DNA of 64,000 nucleotides from Gymnorhina tibicen (Eukaryota; Chordata; Aves; Passeriformes; Artamidae). Position numbers and translations under genes: made by a program. The DNA is taken from the NCBI GenBank assembly GCA_013399875.1, contig VXAZ01009661.1:1-64000 (forward strand), written 5' to 3'. Position 1 is the first letter of the stretch. The number at the start of each line of letters is the position of its first letter. Below the pieces are notes generated by a model. The model saw only the letters and a program-made list of their open reading frames with translations. It made no database searches and had not been told where the DNA came from. Below, piece after piece: positions 49,920 through 62,739 of the stretch.

Positions 49920-52252
49920 AACCCACACAAGGTTTTAGAAGCCAAAAGCCAAGGAAAATTGATATGGCTGGTCACTACTGTGAAGTTAAATAAATTATAT
50001 GGAACTATATGACATAAATACATACTTTAAACTAAAACAGGTATTGTTTCTGCAACCAGTATTTTGGAAAGAACAACATTTACAGTCATTCTAATCCTGG
50101 CCAGTTCTTTTAAAGACTCTTATAAATAACTCTCCTTTTTCAGAGTGTAGTTCTTGAAGATTTCGATTCCATATAGAAAGGCTGAACTTGGAGATGGTTT
50201 CTGCTGTTTTTTTCAACACATATTACTGACATTTTTTTGGGGGGGGGTGGTAAGTGATAGAAATAGTTGTATGCTATGAACTTCATCTTACATGCAATTA
50301 TTTTTATCACACTCCAAATTAATCAGAATATGTTGCTTGTGGAATTTGAAATTTCTAGCTGAAAGCCTATCTGTCATTAATTTATTGAACGGGTTGCTTT
50401 GCCCCAAAATATAAGCTTCTCCTCTAATTGTAAGTATTTTATGAATATTTTGAAATATCCTCTTTGGGCAAAAGGAGAAAAAATGAAACAGAAATAAAAT
50501 TGGAAAATGTTTGGCTTTTTATACTGGATGTATGATTTGGACTCTACTACCACTTTTCTAATCAGTAACATGTATTTCCATGTCTGAATTTCCGTGACTT
50601 AAAACTCAAAAATGTGAGACACCCGGACTGGTAGGCTTGCACCTATTCTTTCAGTGAGAAAAAGGCAGATTTTCCTTCCCAGCTTGTCCCTAGTGCCCTG
50701 CATTGTCATGACAAAAGGCAGCACCTGGCCTTTCACTGTGTCCATAATCAGAGCTATGTGCTTGCTCCTGGCCATGAATAGTGATGGCAATGAACTCTCA
50801 CCACTTTCAGCTGTAGGGATTAAACAACAGCAAGCAAGAAGAAGCATCAATATAAATTAAATATATCAATACATATTGCAGGGGAAAAGGGTACCAAGTG
50901 GCCAGGGTGTCCCTACTGCAAGGTATTTCTCCTCTAAGAAAATAACTCACAGCAGGAGACTGTACAGAGATAATGATGGCCTTGCTGTTCAGAACACAAG
51001 TCAAACAAGCAGGGAGAGGATTTCTGCAGCAGTTTTTGGTCTCAGTGTTTTCTCCTCTCCATGCTGACTTCTTCTTTGTTCCTTCACCCAGCCAGACCCT
51101 TCCCAGTTTTGTCTTGGTGAAGGGACCTGCACACTGTGAAGCCTCAGAGCTACCTGGATGCTTGGGACATCTCTTAAGCATGTGCCAATGCAGGCAACAA
51201 GCAAAGCAGGCTGATGAGCAAAGATCCACCAGACCAAGCCTGTTGTCAGCTCCCAGAAGGTCTGGTAGTGCTTATCATAGTGCTTATGATTATCAGTTGG
51301 CACCACCCTTTCTCATGGACATTCATTCAGTTCCCTGCTACTGATTAAGTCACTGTTTGATAGAGGTCTGTGTGACAAAATTCAAATGTTTTAAGTTGTT
51401 ATCAAACATCTAATGTCCCGACTGATCTAATTTCTCTCATAAGAAGGTCAATGGCAGTGTCAACAAGATGTGAAAAAATGCACCTATTTATGTAATGGCA
51501 TTTGTTTTCATGTACATCTGTTAGTTCAAGCCAAATGTACCTTAACTGCTTGTGTTGTACCCTGACATAAGCCCTGATGAAATCAATTATTTATGAAGTA
51601 TGCCATATGTCTGAAAGTTATTCCAAGATGTGATGGATACAGACTTGTTTCTGTTAAATCTGAACAGCCCTGTTTCCTCAGTGTGCAGAGTAAAAAGACA
51701 GAAAGTACCTCCTTAACTGATCAAGAAAATTCTGAAAAGAAATTAACTATTTTAATATTTTGCTTAAAAGTATTGTTATGAGCAAATACCAGTTTGGTTT
51801 TTTTTAAATTTTATTCAGAAATGAATGAAATAAAAACATCAATAAAATGTAAATTAAACAATTTAATTGGGCATGTGATCATTAAAGGTGACATTCATCC
51901 CTCACCATAAAAACCCAAATAATTGGGTAATGTGGATAGGGTTAATCAGATACTTTTTATAGACCTCTATAAAGTGATATATAATACAATTCTTAGCTAA
52001 ATAAAATAAGGAAATATTACTGTAAACATATTCGTGTAATGCTGTGACAGGGATTTTTGTATGACAAGGGTTGGAAAATTCTAAATCACACCTCCCACAG
52101 CAACTGTATCTCAGGAATAATGCATATATTAAAACATCAAGTCTAATGCTACATAGTGTACAGTATTAAAAATTGTCTTTGTGACTGAGTAGATTTATTT
52201 AGGGCTATTGTGGGATTCAGAAGCTCCACAGAATGTCTCAGGGACACCTGTT
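49920..52252. other. Unique sequence, no gene recognised
   Basis: A 9-base G run lies at 50239-50247 directly after a T run. A less AT-rich patch at 50600-51340 carries overlapping frames (83 codons minus, 140 codons minus, 123 codons plus) with no family resemblance. No processed-pseudogene signature such as a poly-A tail was seen. Confidence 0.5.
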
Positions 52253-52310
52253 CCCCAATTCAGCAAAGTATTTAAGCAAACATCTAACACTGGGCATTAA
52301 GCCAGTGTTT
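52253..52310. mobile_element. Possible ancient amniote repeat remnant
   Basis: CCCAATTCAGCAAAGTATTT followed by AAGCAAACATCTAACA resembles a short conserved word (AATTCAGCAAAGCACTTAAGC) that recurs in old interspersed repeats of reptile and bird genomes. Only about 40 bases are convincing and I cannot name the family. Confidence 0.25.
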
Positions 52311-52499
52311 TTGACATCACCTTCAATCACAGAGTTATAGCCAAAAATAAAATTTGTGTTCCACTGAAAGAGAGCCATGTAAAACCTCTAAAATATATTT
52401 TAAGTAGCCAAAGTCTCACTTTGATTCCCCAGTGGGAGAAGCTGTATAATGCTAAGCGTGTTATATATGTCAACATTATTTCTTTCTAATGGCTTTAAG

Positions 52500-52830
52500 C
52501 CCTTCCATATTCACCTGTGTTTGTTGCTGACCTACAGAGAAAAGCTACATTCAAGTTAAAGGTTGAATAATATAAAGCCTGACACTGTAAAACAATCAGC
52601 CTCTTCTGCCTCCAATATCAAGTGCAGATAGTTTTAATCAACACAATACAATGCATAAGGCACAGCTATCAAGATATAGATTTATGAGAAATGCCTGATT
52701 AGTGCAGGCAAAATGGCACTGATAATAGACAAACACATTTCAGCAGTCACTGTGACAACCCATAAATATTTTTTGTTTACATTCTGTGAGATGACCCACC
52801 TAGCTACACTTCAAGGACATCAGAAACTCC
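52500..52830. promoter_or_regulatory. Candidate conserved noncoding block
   Basis: This is repeat-free, with no long frame. It holds TGACCTACAG-like, CTGATTAGTG, ACACATTTCAGCAG and CATAAATATTTTTTG/TGTTTACA (forkhead-like, near 52763-52780) words. Its texture resembles a developmental enhancer. There is no direct evidence of conservation in a single sequence. Confidence 0.18.
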
Positions 52831-55800
52831 AAATAAGAGAGAGGCGAATGAAACCCTAACTTGGATTCATCTTAATGACTACCAGCAATTTTGGTTACAG
52901 CATGAAGAAATTCTAGTGGGAGTGTAGTGTGGAGAATCATTTTGGGGAAAATGTGCATAAAGTTAAATGTGAGTATAAAACTAAAACAATCTTTATGTAA
53001 AAACTGGCCTGCAGACCTGGTTTGCACCAATTAGGTTCCTTACCATCTCGGTGCAGAAATATCTGCATATTCTGGAGAAATACAGACTGAGAGAAAAAAA
53101 AATCCACAACAAGAAAGGTTTTCGTACACATCTAAGAATAGTCACGTATCTGTGACATCTTATTTTTACCTTATGCACATATCTCTAACAGCCTTTGAAG
53201 TAATTCTGAAAATATATAATCACTTATCTAAAACTGTATTTCATTTTTTCCAGAGATAAATAGGATAAGATATGCCTTAAGATAGTTGCATATTGATGAG
53301 CACTCATTTTTAAAGGAAAATAGTGCCTTACTGTCTATCTTTAACACTGCACCACTTTCACAAGACCTCATTTCCCTCATTTGGTCATTTTCAGTGACAT
53401 TGAAAAATATGTCAGCCCCTTCAAAGTCTGAACAGTGGGGTAATGAAGGAGGAGCTCAGTGTATAAGAAAAGCTCTGTGTTGGACAGATTTACAGAGGAG
53501 GTTTTCCCATGAGTTTTCCAGCAGTGCTGGTGACACAGTTGCCAGTCCTGCCTCCAAACCTGTTTGCTGCCCACCCCAGACTACTCACTTTCCTGCCCAA
53601 AACTCTTTGCAGCTCCATTCAGTTAAGGCAGTCTTAATCAAACTGTCCAAATCTTCATTTTCCCATGAGATTAACTGCTTCCATACGTCCCAAATTTTGC
53701 ACTGTAGTAAACCTGAAGAGTAAAACCTTGGCATGTAAAGGATTTCAATTTCCATTGTGGCTGCTCTGTGTGCTTTGCCGCTGCAGTATACGCTGATGGT
53801 CCAAAGAGGAGATACTGAAGTGATCAGGGTCCTCATTGAGAGGTGTGGAGCATCCTCTGTGCCCTTTGGGGCTTGGTGGGGTATTTGGGGCACATTGCAG
53901 AATCCAAAAGTTCAGCAACCACAGAAAACCTGAAGGCTGTAGCACTTCTGCTCTTTGAACTATGTTTGCAGCTGTGGTTTTGAGAACACAACAAATTCCA
54001 AAGAATTTTGGGGGCAGAGGAAGGCGACATTTTCGTCAGCTGGAGGATCAGTTTCAAGGTAAAGAAACTGAACAATTACTGTCTACAAGCCAATTGGAAA
54101 AAGTTTGGGAACTTTTTTTATTGTTGTTGTTATTTTAAGTCATATGCAGACAAAGCCTAGGCTGCACTTTGTTGATATTTGTAGGAGGAGGTTGTTGGCA
54201 GAAATCTCAGCAGCAATGGATAGCTTATCATATGGTACTGTCTGCTCCCAGCCTTACAGGACAGAGACAAGTTAAAAAAGCAGGAGAAAAAAGCTTTCTT
54301 CTCCACAGTCCTTGAGAGAAAAACAATTTAGTAAAACAAATATAAAACAACTGGATTATTTTTCTTTGTTTTCTTTGCCTATTCTCTAGGTAAGTGCTAG
54401 ATTTAGCAGCTTTCTTTACTGTTTCCAAGACTTACGTATGTTGATTAGCAATATAGGTGGCTTTGCCTCAACTCTGAGGCACCTACAAAAGCACACTGGG
54501 AGTTATTTCAGTGCTATGTATGGTGCAGTGAACATCTGTGAAATTTTGATGATATAGATCAAGGAGACAAATTAGATTGGTCTGGATTTCCTTTTTATTA
54601 GATTCATTACACCATACAGTATTCTTTGTTCCTAGATTCTTGTGCTTTAATTTTCCCAGAATAAGAACTTTTTATCAAAACACTCTACAGCATATTTTCT
54701 GGTTTTTTCAGGAAAGAAAAAACTCTCCTGTAGTGAATTTCCATTAGAACATCGATTTTTAAGTGCCAAATGTACAGTCTTCCAATATTGTTTTTTATTA
54801 TTTTGAAAATATGTTTGATCTCCCTAGATGTCTAAAGGATAGCTGAGCAAAAATTTGTTTTTAATTTAGTCAGTTCTTGGAAACACTGTGTTGCCTGTGA
54901 TCCCTATTGATTTCCAAGTAATTCTTATTTTTGTCCCAAAGATCTCAATCAGCAGCACTTTTAGATGTGAAAATATCACTGAAAGGCAACACCCACAGCA
55001 TGATTTATGTAAAACGTAACTGTTTATTGGTCAGTGTCACCTAGATTCATACAAGAGATTTGCATTTAAATAATTTCTAAGAACTCCACTGTTATTAATT
55101 CACTATAAAGTACTCATATCTATATAAGAATCCCGCAGAGAAAAAAGTGGGCAGTCTTATTTTGGTAATAATTGCAATTTGGAATCCTGTGGGCAAATAA
55201 ATAGGCCCCCCTAGTTCCCATCTGCTACATCATAAATTACAGCAATGCCTCTAAACCACTCCAGGTCCTAGTCCCTGTTTCCTAAACAACTGGAATTAGA
55301 AACTTTAGAATAACTTTTGTGTATCTCCTTCTCATGTGAAAAAAAGGGAAGTTACAGGTTTTAGGCTTTCACTATATTAGAGGAAGAAAAGAAAATGCTG
55401 TCATTAGTATGTTTCCTATGCTCTTAAAACAGCAGTTCTGAAAAAAATGCGGGACCCCCAGATTATACCCAAGGGAAAAAGAAACATCTGCGGCTCAGAG
55501 TAAGTGGAACAAGATTAAAAAGGAGCAAGAACTATAAGCTTCCGTGGCATGGAGCAGTGCTGAAAGGAGCATTAACTTCCACAAGAAGTATGCTGCCTAG
55601 AATAAAACTATTTCTCCAGTTTATTATCATGGCACATGGTTTCTCACTGGCCATTGGTGTCCTGTTTTTTATAGTTATATTAAGTTACTTACACCTAAAT
55701 ACCTACTTTTTTAAAAGTCCATGGAACCTCCCAGTTCAATTATCTGGCATAAATGCAAATTCAGTGTTTATGCACACATAGTTCTGTATATTATTCGTTG

Positions 55801-57437
55801 TATTCGACAGATTTTTAATTCCCTTTTCTTAGTTGCTATTGCCATTGCACCTGATGAAAAAAAGGTAAAATGTTGAAGGCTCTTTAGTGACTTAGAAACA
55901 ACTAAAGCAGATGGAAAATGTGCTCCAAAATGACTTAGCCTCATCAGTAAAAAGCCCTCAAAAGGCTTTTATGGATTTACTGTAAGCTTTTACTGTAAGC
56001 TAGGCAAAACAAAGGAAAGCAAAAATAATGCTAGAGTATAGCAGAAATGTTGTATGAAAATTGCAAAATACGGAAAACAGAAATTTAAACTCTACACAAT
56101 ATTCTGCAACATTCTACAGGCAATGTTTGATGCATTAGTGGTACATGTATATCACCATATGTGCATGAAGTATCACATTTAATATAATTGCTTTTAATTG
56201 CAATGTATAGTTCTATTTTTAAAAATCATACTACAGAGCACTTAAGAATCTACTATTAAGTGCATTGCTACCATAAATAATTTAAATCAAATTACATTTG
56301 TCAACTAAACCGACAAAGTACCTTTAATTATACATTATCCTTGACTCTTTTTTATTGTGTTTGTCCTCTTGCTTGTGGACTGGTAAAAATCAGTATTCTA
56401 CAATTGATCTCCCTGTCATTAGAATGAATTAATGATGCCCTACTATGTTTCCACTGGAAGGAAGAGACTTTTCATTTCCATTTCATCTGATACCAAGGGT
56501 ATTGATAGCACTGCGTAAAAATGTGCTTTAACACAAATATAAATTGTCATGGAAAAAATAGAAAAACAGATACAAAAGCACGTCAACAATTAAAAATGCA
56601 GTAAATAAATTTTTTTTGTCATTTTCCTGATCATGAGATTTATAAAAACTTCTCTAGTTATGTCAGCTCACAAGACAGAGCTCGTCTGCCCATAACCCCA
56701 GCATCACTGAAGGTCATGGCCAACATGCCCAACAACATCCCCTCAAGCTCCATCAATTTCAGATTACCATTTTACTGTCTCAAAAAGCCAAACAATTGCC
56801 AAATCCAGAGGGCAAGCCAAGGCAGGAGGTGACAATAGCCTTTTGTAATCTCTGTGATTGTCCATCAGCTGGGCCAGGGAATGTGGCTGAAGCTGAACTG
56901 TCAAGAGTGGGCTCAGCTGCTCCTCAGTCACATCAGCTCTTCTGCTTATTGCTGTGAACCCTTGTCTCAGTGTGGTCACCGGCTGGTCACGCACAACAGC
57001 TGTTTCTACAGTCTGGGAAGTGGCACTGGATTCACTTTCCTGAACTGGACCTATTCATGGCTCCAGAGTTACAGGTTCCCTATTTCCCTTGTTCTCCTCA
57101 GACATAAAAAGACCTCAAGGGACTTTGGGGACTTACAAAATGGTACGAGTAGAGAAGAATTACTCTTTACCAAGTTACACCTTTGTGTTATGCTCCAGTG
57201 GTATCAAAAGCCAAGAAGTCCCATATGAGGGATGCTCCTATCACGAGAAGGCTCTGAGCAGTTTATAGGAGGACATCAGAATAAAGGCATCAGTGTATGA
57301 GATGTGATACAAAGCATTCTTGTAATCCCCGTAAGTAGACACCAGGGTCCTCTGATTTCTGCTTACATATCTTCACTGTCTCCTTATACATCCCTCACTT
57401 TGCTGCACTGGACTTAACTGCAAGAAAACATCCTATT

Positions 57438-57461
57438 TGTTTGCTTGTTTGTTTGTTTATT
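57438..57461. repeat. (TTTG)n short microsatellite
   Basis: About six imperfect TTTG/CTTG units in a row, ending in TTTATTTAC. Confidence 0.8.
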
Positions 57462-59265
57462 TACAGCATTTTCACTATTTGCTGGGTGGAGACATCTCAC
57501 CACAGTTCTAATAGCAAAACTGCCAAATCTTTTTTGCTTATAGTATGAAATCTTTCTTTAATCTGTACGTTCAGAAATTTGTAGCTCTGTGTGTCCAATT
57601 GGGTACTTTCCAGAGACTGAGCATCTTCCAACAACAACCTAATACTGGTATTCATATGTTCTAAAGAACATGTGACCAGCCAAGAGCTGGGAGTTCCTCA
57701 GAGATAAAAACCTTCTGGTTATAGAAGAGCAACTACTTTTCATTCATTCATGTGGCTGAAATGTACAATTCACCAAGAAAAATTCATGAAAGTCAGTTGT
57801 GAGCAGCAGAAAAGCTTTAAGAAACCAGCCTTAGTCTCAGTTTTTTCTAAATTTTGTGTTCACAGATTTTATTTTTAAATTTTAAAATTAACACAAAAAA
57901 GAAGAATCTTAGAAGCAAATATTAATTTTATTATACTTGCAGATTAATTGCTAATGCAAATATTTTCATTTGCAGCAACTCAAATATTTCCATTGTATAC
58001 ACAAAAGTCAGAAGCAGTAATAATACTCACAATAAACTCTAAAATATTGGCAGTGATTATTTGGTTTTAGTCATACAAGATCAAGTTTTCAGCCTGGTAT
58101 TATAAGCCTTATTTCTGAAACTCTAAAATTTTGCAAGCCAAGTATTTTTATTTTATGTTGTATTATACATTGGCATTCTTCAAAAAAATACTTTAAAGAC
58201 TGTTTCTTGAAAATAACTCTTCAGACATCCCACAAAAAATAAGGTAAGGAAATGGAAATGGGAGTCTGAACACAGGAGTCCTTGGAAGGAAGGAACAGGC
58301 CTATTGGGAAGGTCTAAAGATGGCAAAATGGCACATGAGAGAACAAAGAAATAGAAATGTAAAGGTGGAAGGGAGACCATGTTTTCCTGTTGTGATCCTG
58401 AGGCAGAGCAGATATTAATCAGACACAACCCCTGTAATACTTCCTTGTGTAACTGCATCCATTTGGACAAAAGTCCAAACCAACCAACCAACCAAAAACC
58501 CATCAGCGTAAAACCTGGAAAGACCTAAGTCAGCCTTTGCCTCCCATCTCTAAGTGCTTTAGCAGAAATACACACAAAAAGGTGGAATGCGTTATCCTTT
58601 GGTGAAAGGGTGGACCTTGCCTGTGAGAAAGTAAAAGGCAATAGGAATATATATGGAAAAAGTGACAGAGTGATGGAGAGACAATTCACCAGAGAGAATT
58701 ATATGCTCACTACATCTGTGCATATTTCTCAGGTGCATGAATTAAGGACCTTCGCTCCCATGCATGTAACAAAACCCCCAGAGGACATCAGAGCACTCGT
58801 TTGCACTGTGGAGTGTGCACATGACACCAGTTTCCTCACTGATGGACATAAGATTACAATAAACACTATTTCTGATATTGCAGTGCTCCCTGGTCTCAAC
58901 ACCATAAGCAGCCACTTAAAACAGGTTACTATGCATTTCTGGATTAAATTTATCATAGATTAATTTAGCTCTGTCTTGAAGCTCCGTTATACCTTTTTGC
59001 AGCACCAAAAGACACACACTGGATTGTTAAACAGAAATGGAGTTTTGAGCAGCTCTTTAGAAGTCACATCTGAAAAGCAGAGTTCTGCAACGGCTACTGG
59101 AATGAACTGTAACCAGAGATTGAGAACCATCTAGCACTTTACAGGGAACATCTAGAGGCTATCAGAGATTAAATGTAAATATATATGTAATGCAAAAGCA
59201 TCATTCTGCATGGGATGATTTTACCATCTCGGATTTTTGTTTCTTTTGCTGTTGCTTGTTATTCA

Positions 59266-59304
59266 GCAATTAAGGTGCATTCCCTTGCAATTAAGGTGCA
59301 TTCC
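59266..59304. repeat. Direct repeat, 18 bp with 21-bp period
   Basis: GCAATTAAGGTGCATTCC occurs at 59266-59283 and again at 59287-59304, separated by CTT. The copies are identical, suggesting a recent local duplication. The repeated unit contains the homeodomain-like core AATTAA. Confidence 0.92.
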
Positions 59305-59911
59305 ATGCTTTTAGACCTCTCTCTACAATGGCCATGCTAAGATACTCTGATGGAAAGAAGAAATGTGCCCCCAGTTTAAAAGCACAAGGATCAGCACCCT
59401 GTGTGTCATGACAAAGACGGCAATTCATACAAAAAGCAAGAGACAGCTCCAGCTGATTATTTTACATCACCACACTCCAAGAAATGCCAACCAAACTAAC
59501 ACTTACCAAAGAATGCAGTCAGTGCCTCTGGTACAGCAATGCAACACTGCACCAAGCCAGTTAACTTGTCTATCTCATGGAAGTGTGAAACCAAGGTAAG
59601 AACATTACCTAATTCATATTTGAAATGCTTTGCTAAATTACTACCCACTAAATACAGGAATAATTTTGTACCTGTGGTTCTCTGCAGGCTTTACTTGATT
59701 TATTTTTCTTACTCCACTTACAACTCTTTTAGCAGCAATAAACAATTCAAACAAAGCTAGCCTATAAATTATGCAGGCTTCAAGAGAAACACCAAAGTGA
59801 GTGACCACTCAAAAAGAAAACCCCAGACCCTTAAAATTCCATAACCAATAGTCTGTAAATGAATAAAAAATACATGTTTCAACCTTGTCATTACCTTGAT
59901 TACCTTTGATG

Positions 59912-60133
59912 GCTGCAAAGTTTTATTGGCAGAATTAGAGTTTAACACAAAAGCAAACAATTACATAGTGCAAAAGAGGAATATCCTTTTTTCCTTCTTG
60001 AGGTCAATTGGCTTTTTTAGCCCTAGTATCTTCATCACTGCCATTTGATGAATCAGCTTTTCTGTTAACTAGAGGTGTAGACCCATCATCTAATGAAAAC
60101 ACTCCGCATTTCATGATTCCCCAGGCTGTAGTT
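59912..60133 (-). other. Candidate 3'-terminal exon of an unrecognised gene
   Basis: On the minus strand a plausible acceptor (TTCTGTTTTAATATGCAG) ends at 60134 and the exon would begin at 60133. Two frames are open. One needs two bases from the previous exon and runs 43 codons to TGA at 60004-60006; it includes AWGIMKCGVFSLDDGSTP and ends SDEDTRAKKAN. The other is in phase 0 and reads NYSLGNHEMRSVFIR to TGA at 60086-60088; only this one is phase-compatible with the candidate exon at 61516. I do not recognise either peptide. AATAAA follows at 59932-59937, which is the order expected of a gene end with a short 3' UTR. Chance occurrence remains quite possible. Confidence 0.25.
59932..59937 (-). 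promoter_or_regulatory. Canonical poly(A) signal AATAAA
   Basis: On the minus strand, CCAATAAAACTTTGCAGCC lies about 67 bases after the stop codon at 60004-60006 and about 150 bases after the alternative stop at 60086-60088. If the terminal exon below is real, cleavage would fall near 59910-59920. AATAAA is frequent by chance in AT-rich DNA, so it is meaningful only together with that exon. Confidence 0.3.
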
Positions 60134-61515
60134 CTGCATATTAAAACAGAATTTCAATCTCAGAGTAAGAAATAAAATCAAATCTAGCATCTGTGGTTTG
60201 AAAAGAACAGATAAAAATGCTGCTCATTTAATTTTAAAAGTATTTTTTATTGTTAGACAGTATAAAAGGAGGCCCTGGATGTAATTAAAAAATGCCTATA
60301 AATTAAAAATAAATTGGTAAAAAACAGCACAATTGTTCAGTACATGGATTAGTTTCATTAAACATACAAATTTGATGGCAAAGAGTTTCATGTCCTATTT
60401 AAAAGTAACAGAAGTACGATTATACCATTTATTGCGTATTGCTTTCATCTGTGCAATAAAAATAGATCTAATATGAATGGGCTTATCTCATTAATCTCTT
60501 TAGGTTTCTTAACACTTTTCAGTGAAAAAAAAAAATTTTGTATAGTATGCCTCAAGATTGCCTTAGTTTTCTTAAAGATACTGTACATGAAAAGGACCAA
60601 TACAGTCTTCCAGGAAGTACTGAAAATGATGGGATTTTGGGGGAACAACTGAATCTTATTTCTTTCAGTTCAATGAGAAGACCTTTAACACTGTGACACC
60701 GGAAAAGAAATACCTAACACTAGTGATAAGGCAAAACAGCCTTTTAAAGGTTCTGTGCATTAAGTCTACTTCATTTGTACTATATTATTTTTTGTCTGTA
60801 GTGGCTTTTGTACCTCCCCTATAAATCAAGAAAAATTACTTTTTTTTCTCCCCTTTTCAGTCCCTTCCCTTCCCATCCCAAGTTAATGTACATGCTTCCT
60901 ACTGCTGCTGAACTTAGCTCTAGAAGGGACAAATTATGTCACTGTTGGTTTCCTGTCCCATTTAATTTTTGTTAATATTGCTGTCCAATATAAGTTTTTC
61001 TGTAAAAACCCTGGGAATTTAGCATCAAAAAAGAAAATGATGCTACAAAGCATTAGAACCAATTCTGCTTTTAAATTTTTTTTGTTTCCTTTAATTTACT
61101 CCTCTTTTTAAGAATAGCTACTTAGCAAGAGTGGTATTTTCTGTAACAATACCCAGTGTTGCCAGAAATAGATGGATCTCTATCCATAAGTGCTAAACTT
61201 TGTCTAGAGTACAGGTAGAAGGCACGTAAGAAGGACCACATTCTAATAAGCTGACATGTCTACAAATTAAGAAGTATGTAAACTCATTAACGGAAACTGT
61301 GACTGCCCAAGAACTTAAACGATATATAATATAAATGATGAAGTAATCTCTGAAAGGAAGAGTAAGGGGACTAAAAAAGCCTAAAGCTATTATTACAGAT
61401 AGATGGACATGTTTAAAGTGTGCTGCTTCACATTTCTGCCTGTATTCAGAGGACACCAGGTCCTAAGTAGTTCTTTAGCTCAGGAAAACTAAGGACTAGC
61501 TCAGATCAGTCTTAC

Positions 61516-61616
61516 TCTGCAGCTGTCCACCTTCACATTCATATCCAGCATAGCATCATAAGCAAACACAGCAGACCCTGAGGAGCATGACACCTTCTTC
61601 AAAAAGGATCCTTGAA
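61516..61616 (-). other. Candidate internal exon, minus strand
   Basis: On the minus strand a pyrimidine-rich tract (TTCTTTCTCATCACTGTAC) leads to two acceptor choices, TCTAG (exon from 61626) or CTCAG (exon from 61616). The donor is a strong AGA|GTAAGA at 61516/61515. Only one frame is open across the segment; it encodes a run including SGSAVFAYDAMLDMNVKVDS and ends in phase 0. With the CTCAG acceptor, two leading bases complete a codon begun in the candidate exon at 61955-62044. The protein is not recognised. Four cysteine- or splice-like coincidences do not prove coding, so this is recorded only as a candidate. Confidence 0.2.
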
Positions 61617-61954
61617 CTGAGCTTTTCTAGAGTACAGTGATGAGAAAGAATACATTTTTTCATCAAGTTTTTTAACTTTTCAATTGGAAATTGTTAAAAT
61701 GGTGGTCTTCTTCTGGGCAAAATCCTACCTGGATAAGGTTTTCTAGTGCTACTCCACTATGAAGAACAAACATTTTGACTGCTAGCATTATATTCAGACT
61801 TAGGCTGGTGGAATGCTATTGCATGGTGCAATGACAAACTAGCCTTTCACAAAGCAGTATTAGATTTGTGCAGACAGAAGCAGTTCTTAGTGAATATGTC
61901 ACACTGATGTGTTACAATACTGCAATGGCTCTACTTTCAGTAAAACAGTCTCAC

Positions 61955-62044
61955 AGGAATGGACATTTTGGCTACTGCTCAGGCCACTGTTTTGCACTGG
62001 AGAAATAGAAGTGTGTCCAAAGATCTCTGAAAGGCAGGCTTGCA
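61955..62044 (-). other. Candidate internal exon, minus strand
   Basis: The acceptor is TTCACTAAATTGCAG at 62045, and the donor CATTCCT|GTGAGA falls at 61955/61954. The 90-bp segment is open in the frame with two leading bases and one trailing base, encoding a run including SEIFGHTSISPVQNSG. Its phases fit the candidate exons on both sides. The product is not recognised and the segment is short, so support is weak. Confidence 0.17.
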
Positions 62045-62739
62045 CTGCAATTTAGTGAAGGACTTTTAAAAGCACACAATGTCATTTTGCCCTTGTACTT
62101 TCATTACAAAAGTCAAAAGACTTCACAGAACGAGTGAAAAATAAAGTAAAATCCACATCCTGTGAGCATAAACACAGGCAGTTCTTCTTTCCTAGGGAAA
62201 CAAGTCTTGGTCTTTACTTGAACTGGTCAGAAACGCAGTTTCAGCCAAAGATTTTTAGAGCCCAGTAGTAACCTTAGATCTTCTATTGTGAACTTGAGTA
62301 CAAACAAGCAAAGGAATGTATGCACACACACACACAAACATAACCTAAACTCTCATATATTGCTTCAGCCATTTTCTAAACATGCTATAACAAAGAATAA
62401 GAAACATTATCTACATGCCCAGGCTATCTATAAAATGTGTATGGTGTTTCTTTACTCCTCTCTCACATGTAAGTGCACTGTTCACATGAACATGCTTATA
62501 TCTGAGAAAACTTTCCAGAATAGCTGTGTCTGAAATATATATATTTGCTAATTGATTTGCAGTTTCCTGGATCTCAAAATCTTGGTTATTCACCTCTTAT
62601 TTATGAGAGTAAGGAAAAAAACTTGTGCTTCTTTCTAAAATTCCAGATTATTTCTCAAAGGCAGTTTCTCTCCAGAATCAGGACCCCTCCCAACAATCTT
62701 CAGTCTAGTTGTTCTAAGAGTGTGACCTCAAGGACTTAC

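Larger units (their letters stand above)
52831..59900. other. Mostly unique AT-rich sequence, no gene recognised
   Basis: Visible items are a 13-bp near-tandem repeat of TTTACTGTAAGC at 55976-56000, a TTTG microsatellite at about 57438-57461, four CAAC/CCAA units at 58478-58495, and a 21-bp-period direct repeat at 59266-59304. Longer frames at 53286-53723 (145 codons), 56854-57228 (124 codons) and 58610-58963 (117 codons) have no recognisable domain and no support from splice or repeat context. Confidence 0.5.

Noticed and set aside
50807..51344. Overlapping frames of 140, 101 and 123 codons on both strands
   Set aside because: Mutually overlapping, no family resemblance and no splice or promoter support; typical of a GC-richer patch.
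53286..53723. 145-codon plus-strand frame
   Set aside because: No recognisable domain and irregular composition. Overlapping minus-strand frames of similar length suggest a locally stop-poor patch.
56854..57228. 124-codon plus-strand frame
   Set aside because: Considered as a possible processed pseudogene, but no recognisable protein, no poly-A tail and no target duplication were seen.
60674..60830. Plus-strand CTTTCAG acceptor followed by a 51-codon open frame
   Set aside because: No matching donor or poly(A) context, and the peptide becomes low-complexity hydrophobic. It also lies between candidate exons on the opposite strand.
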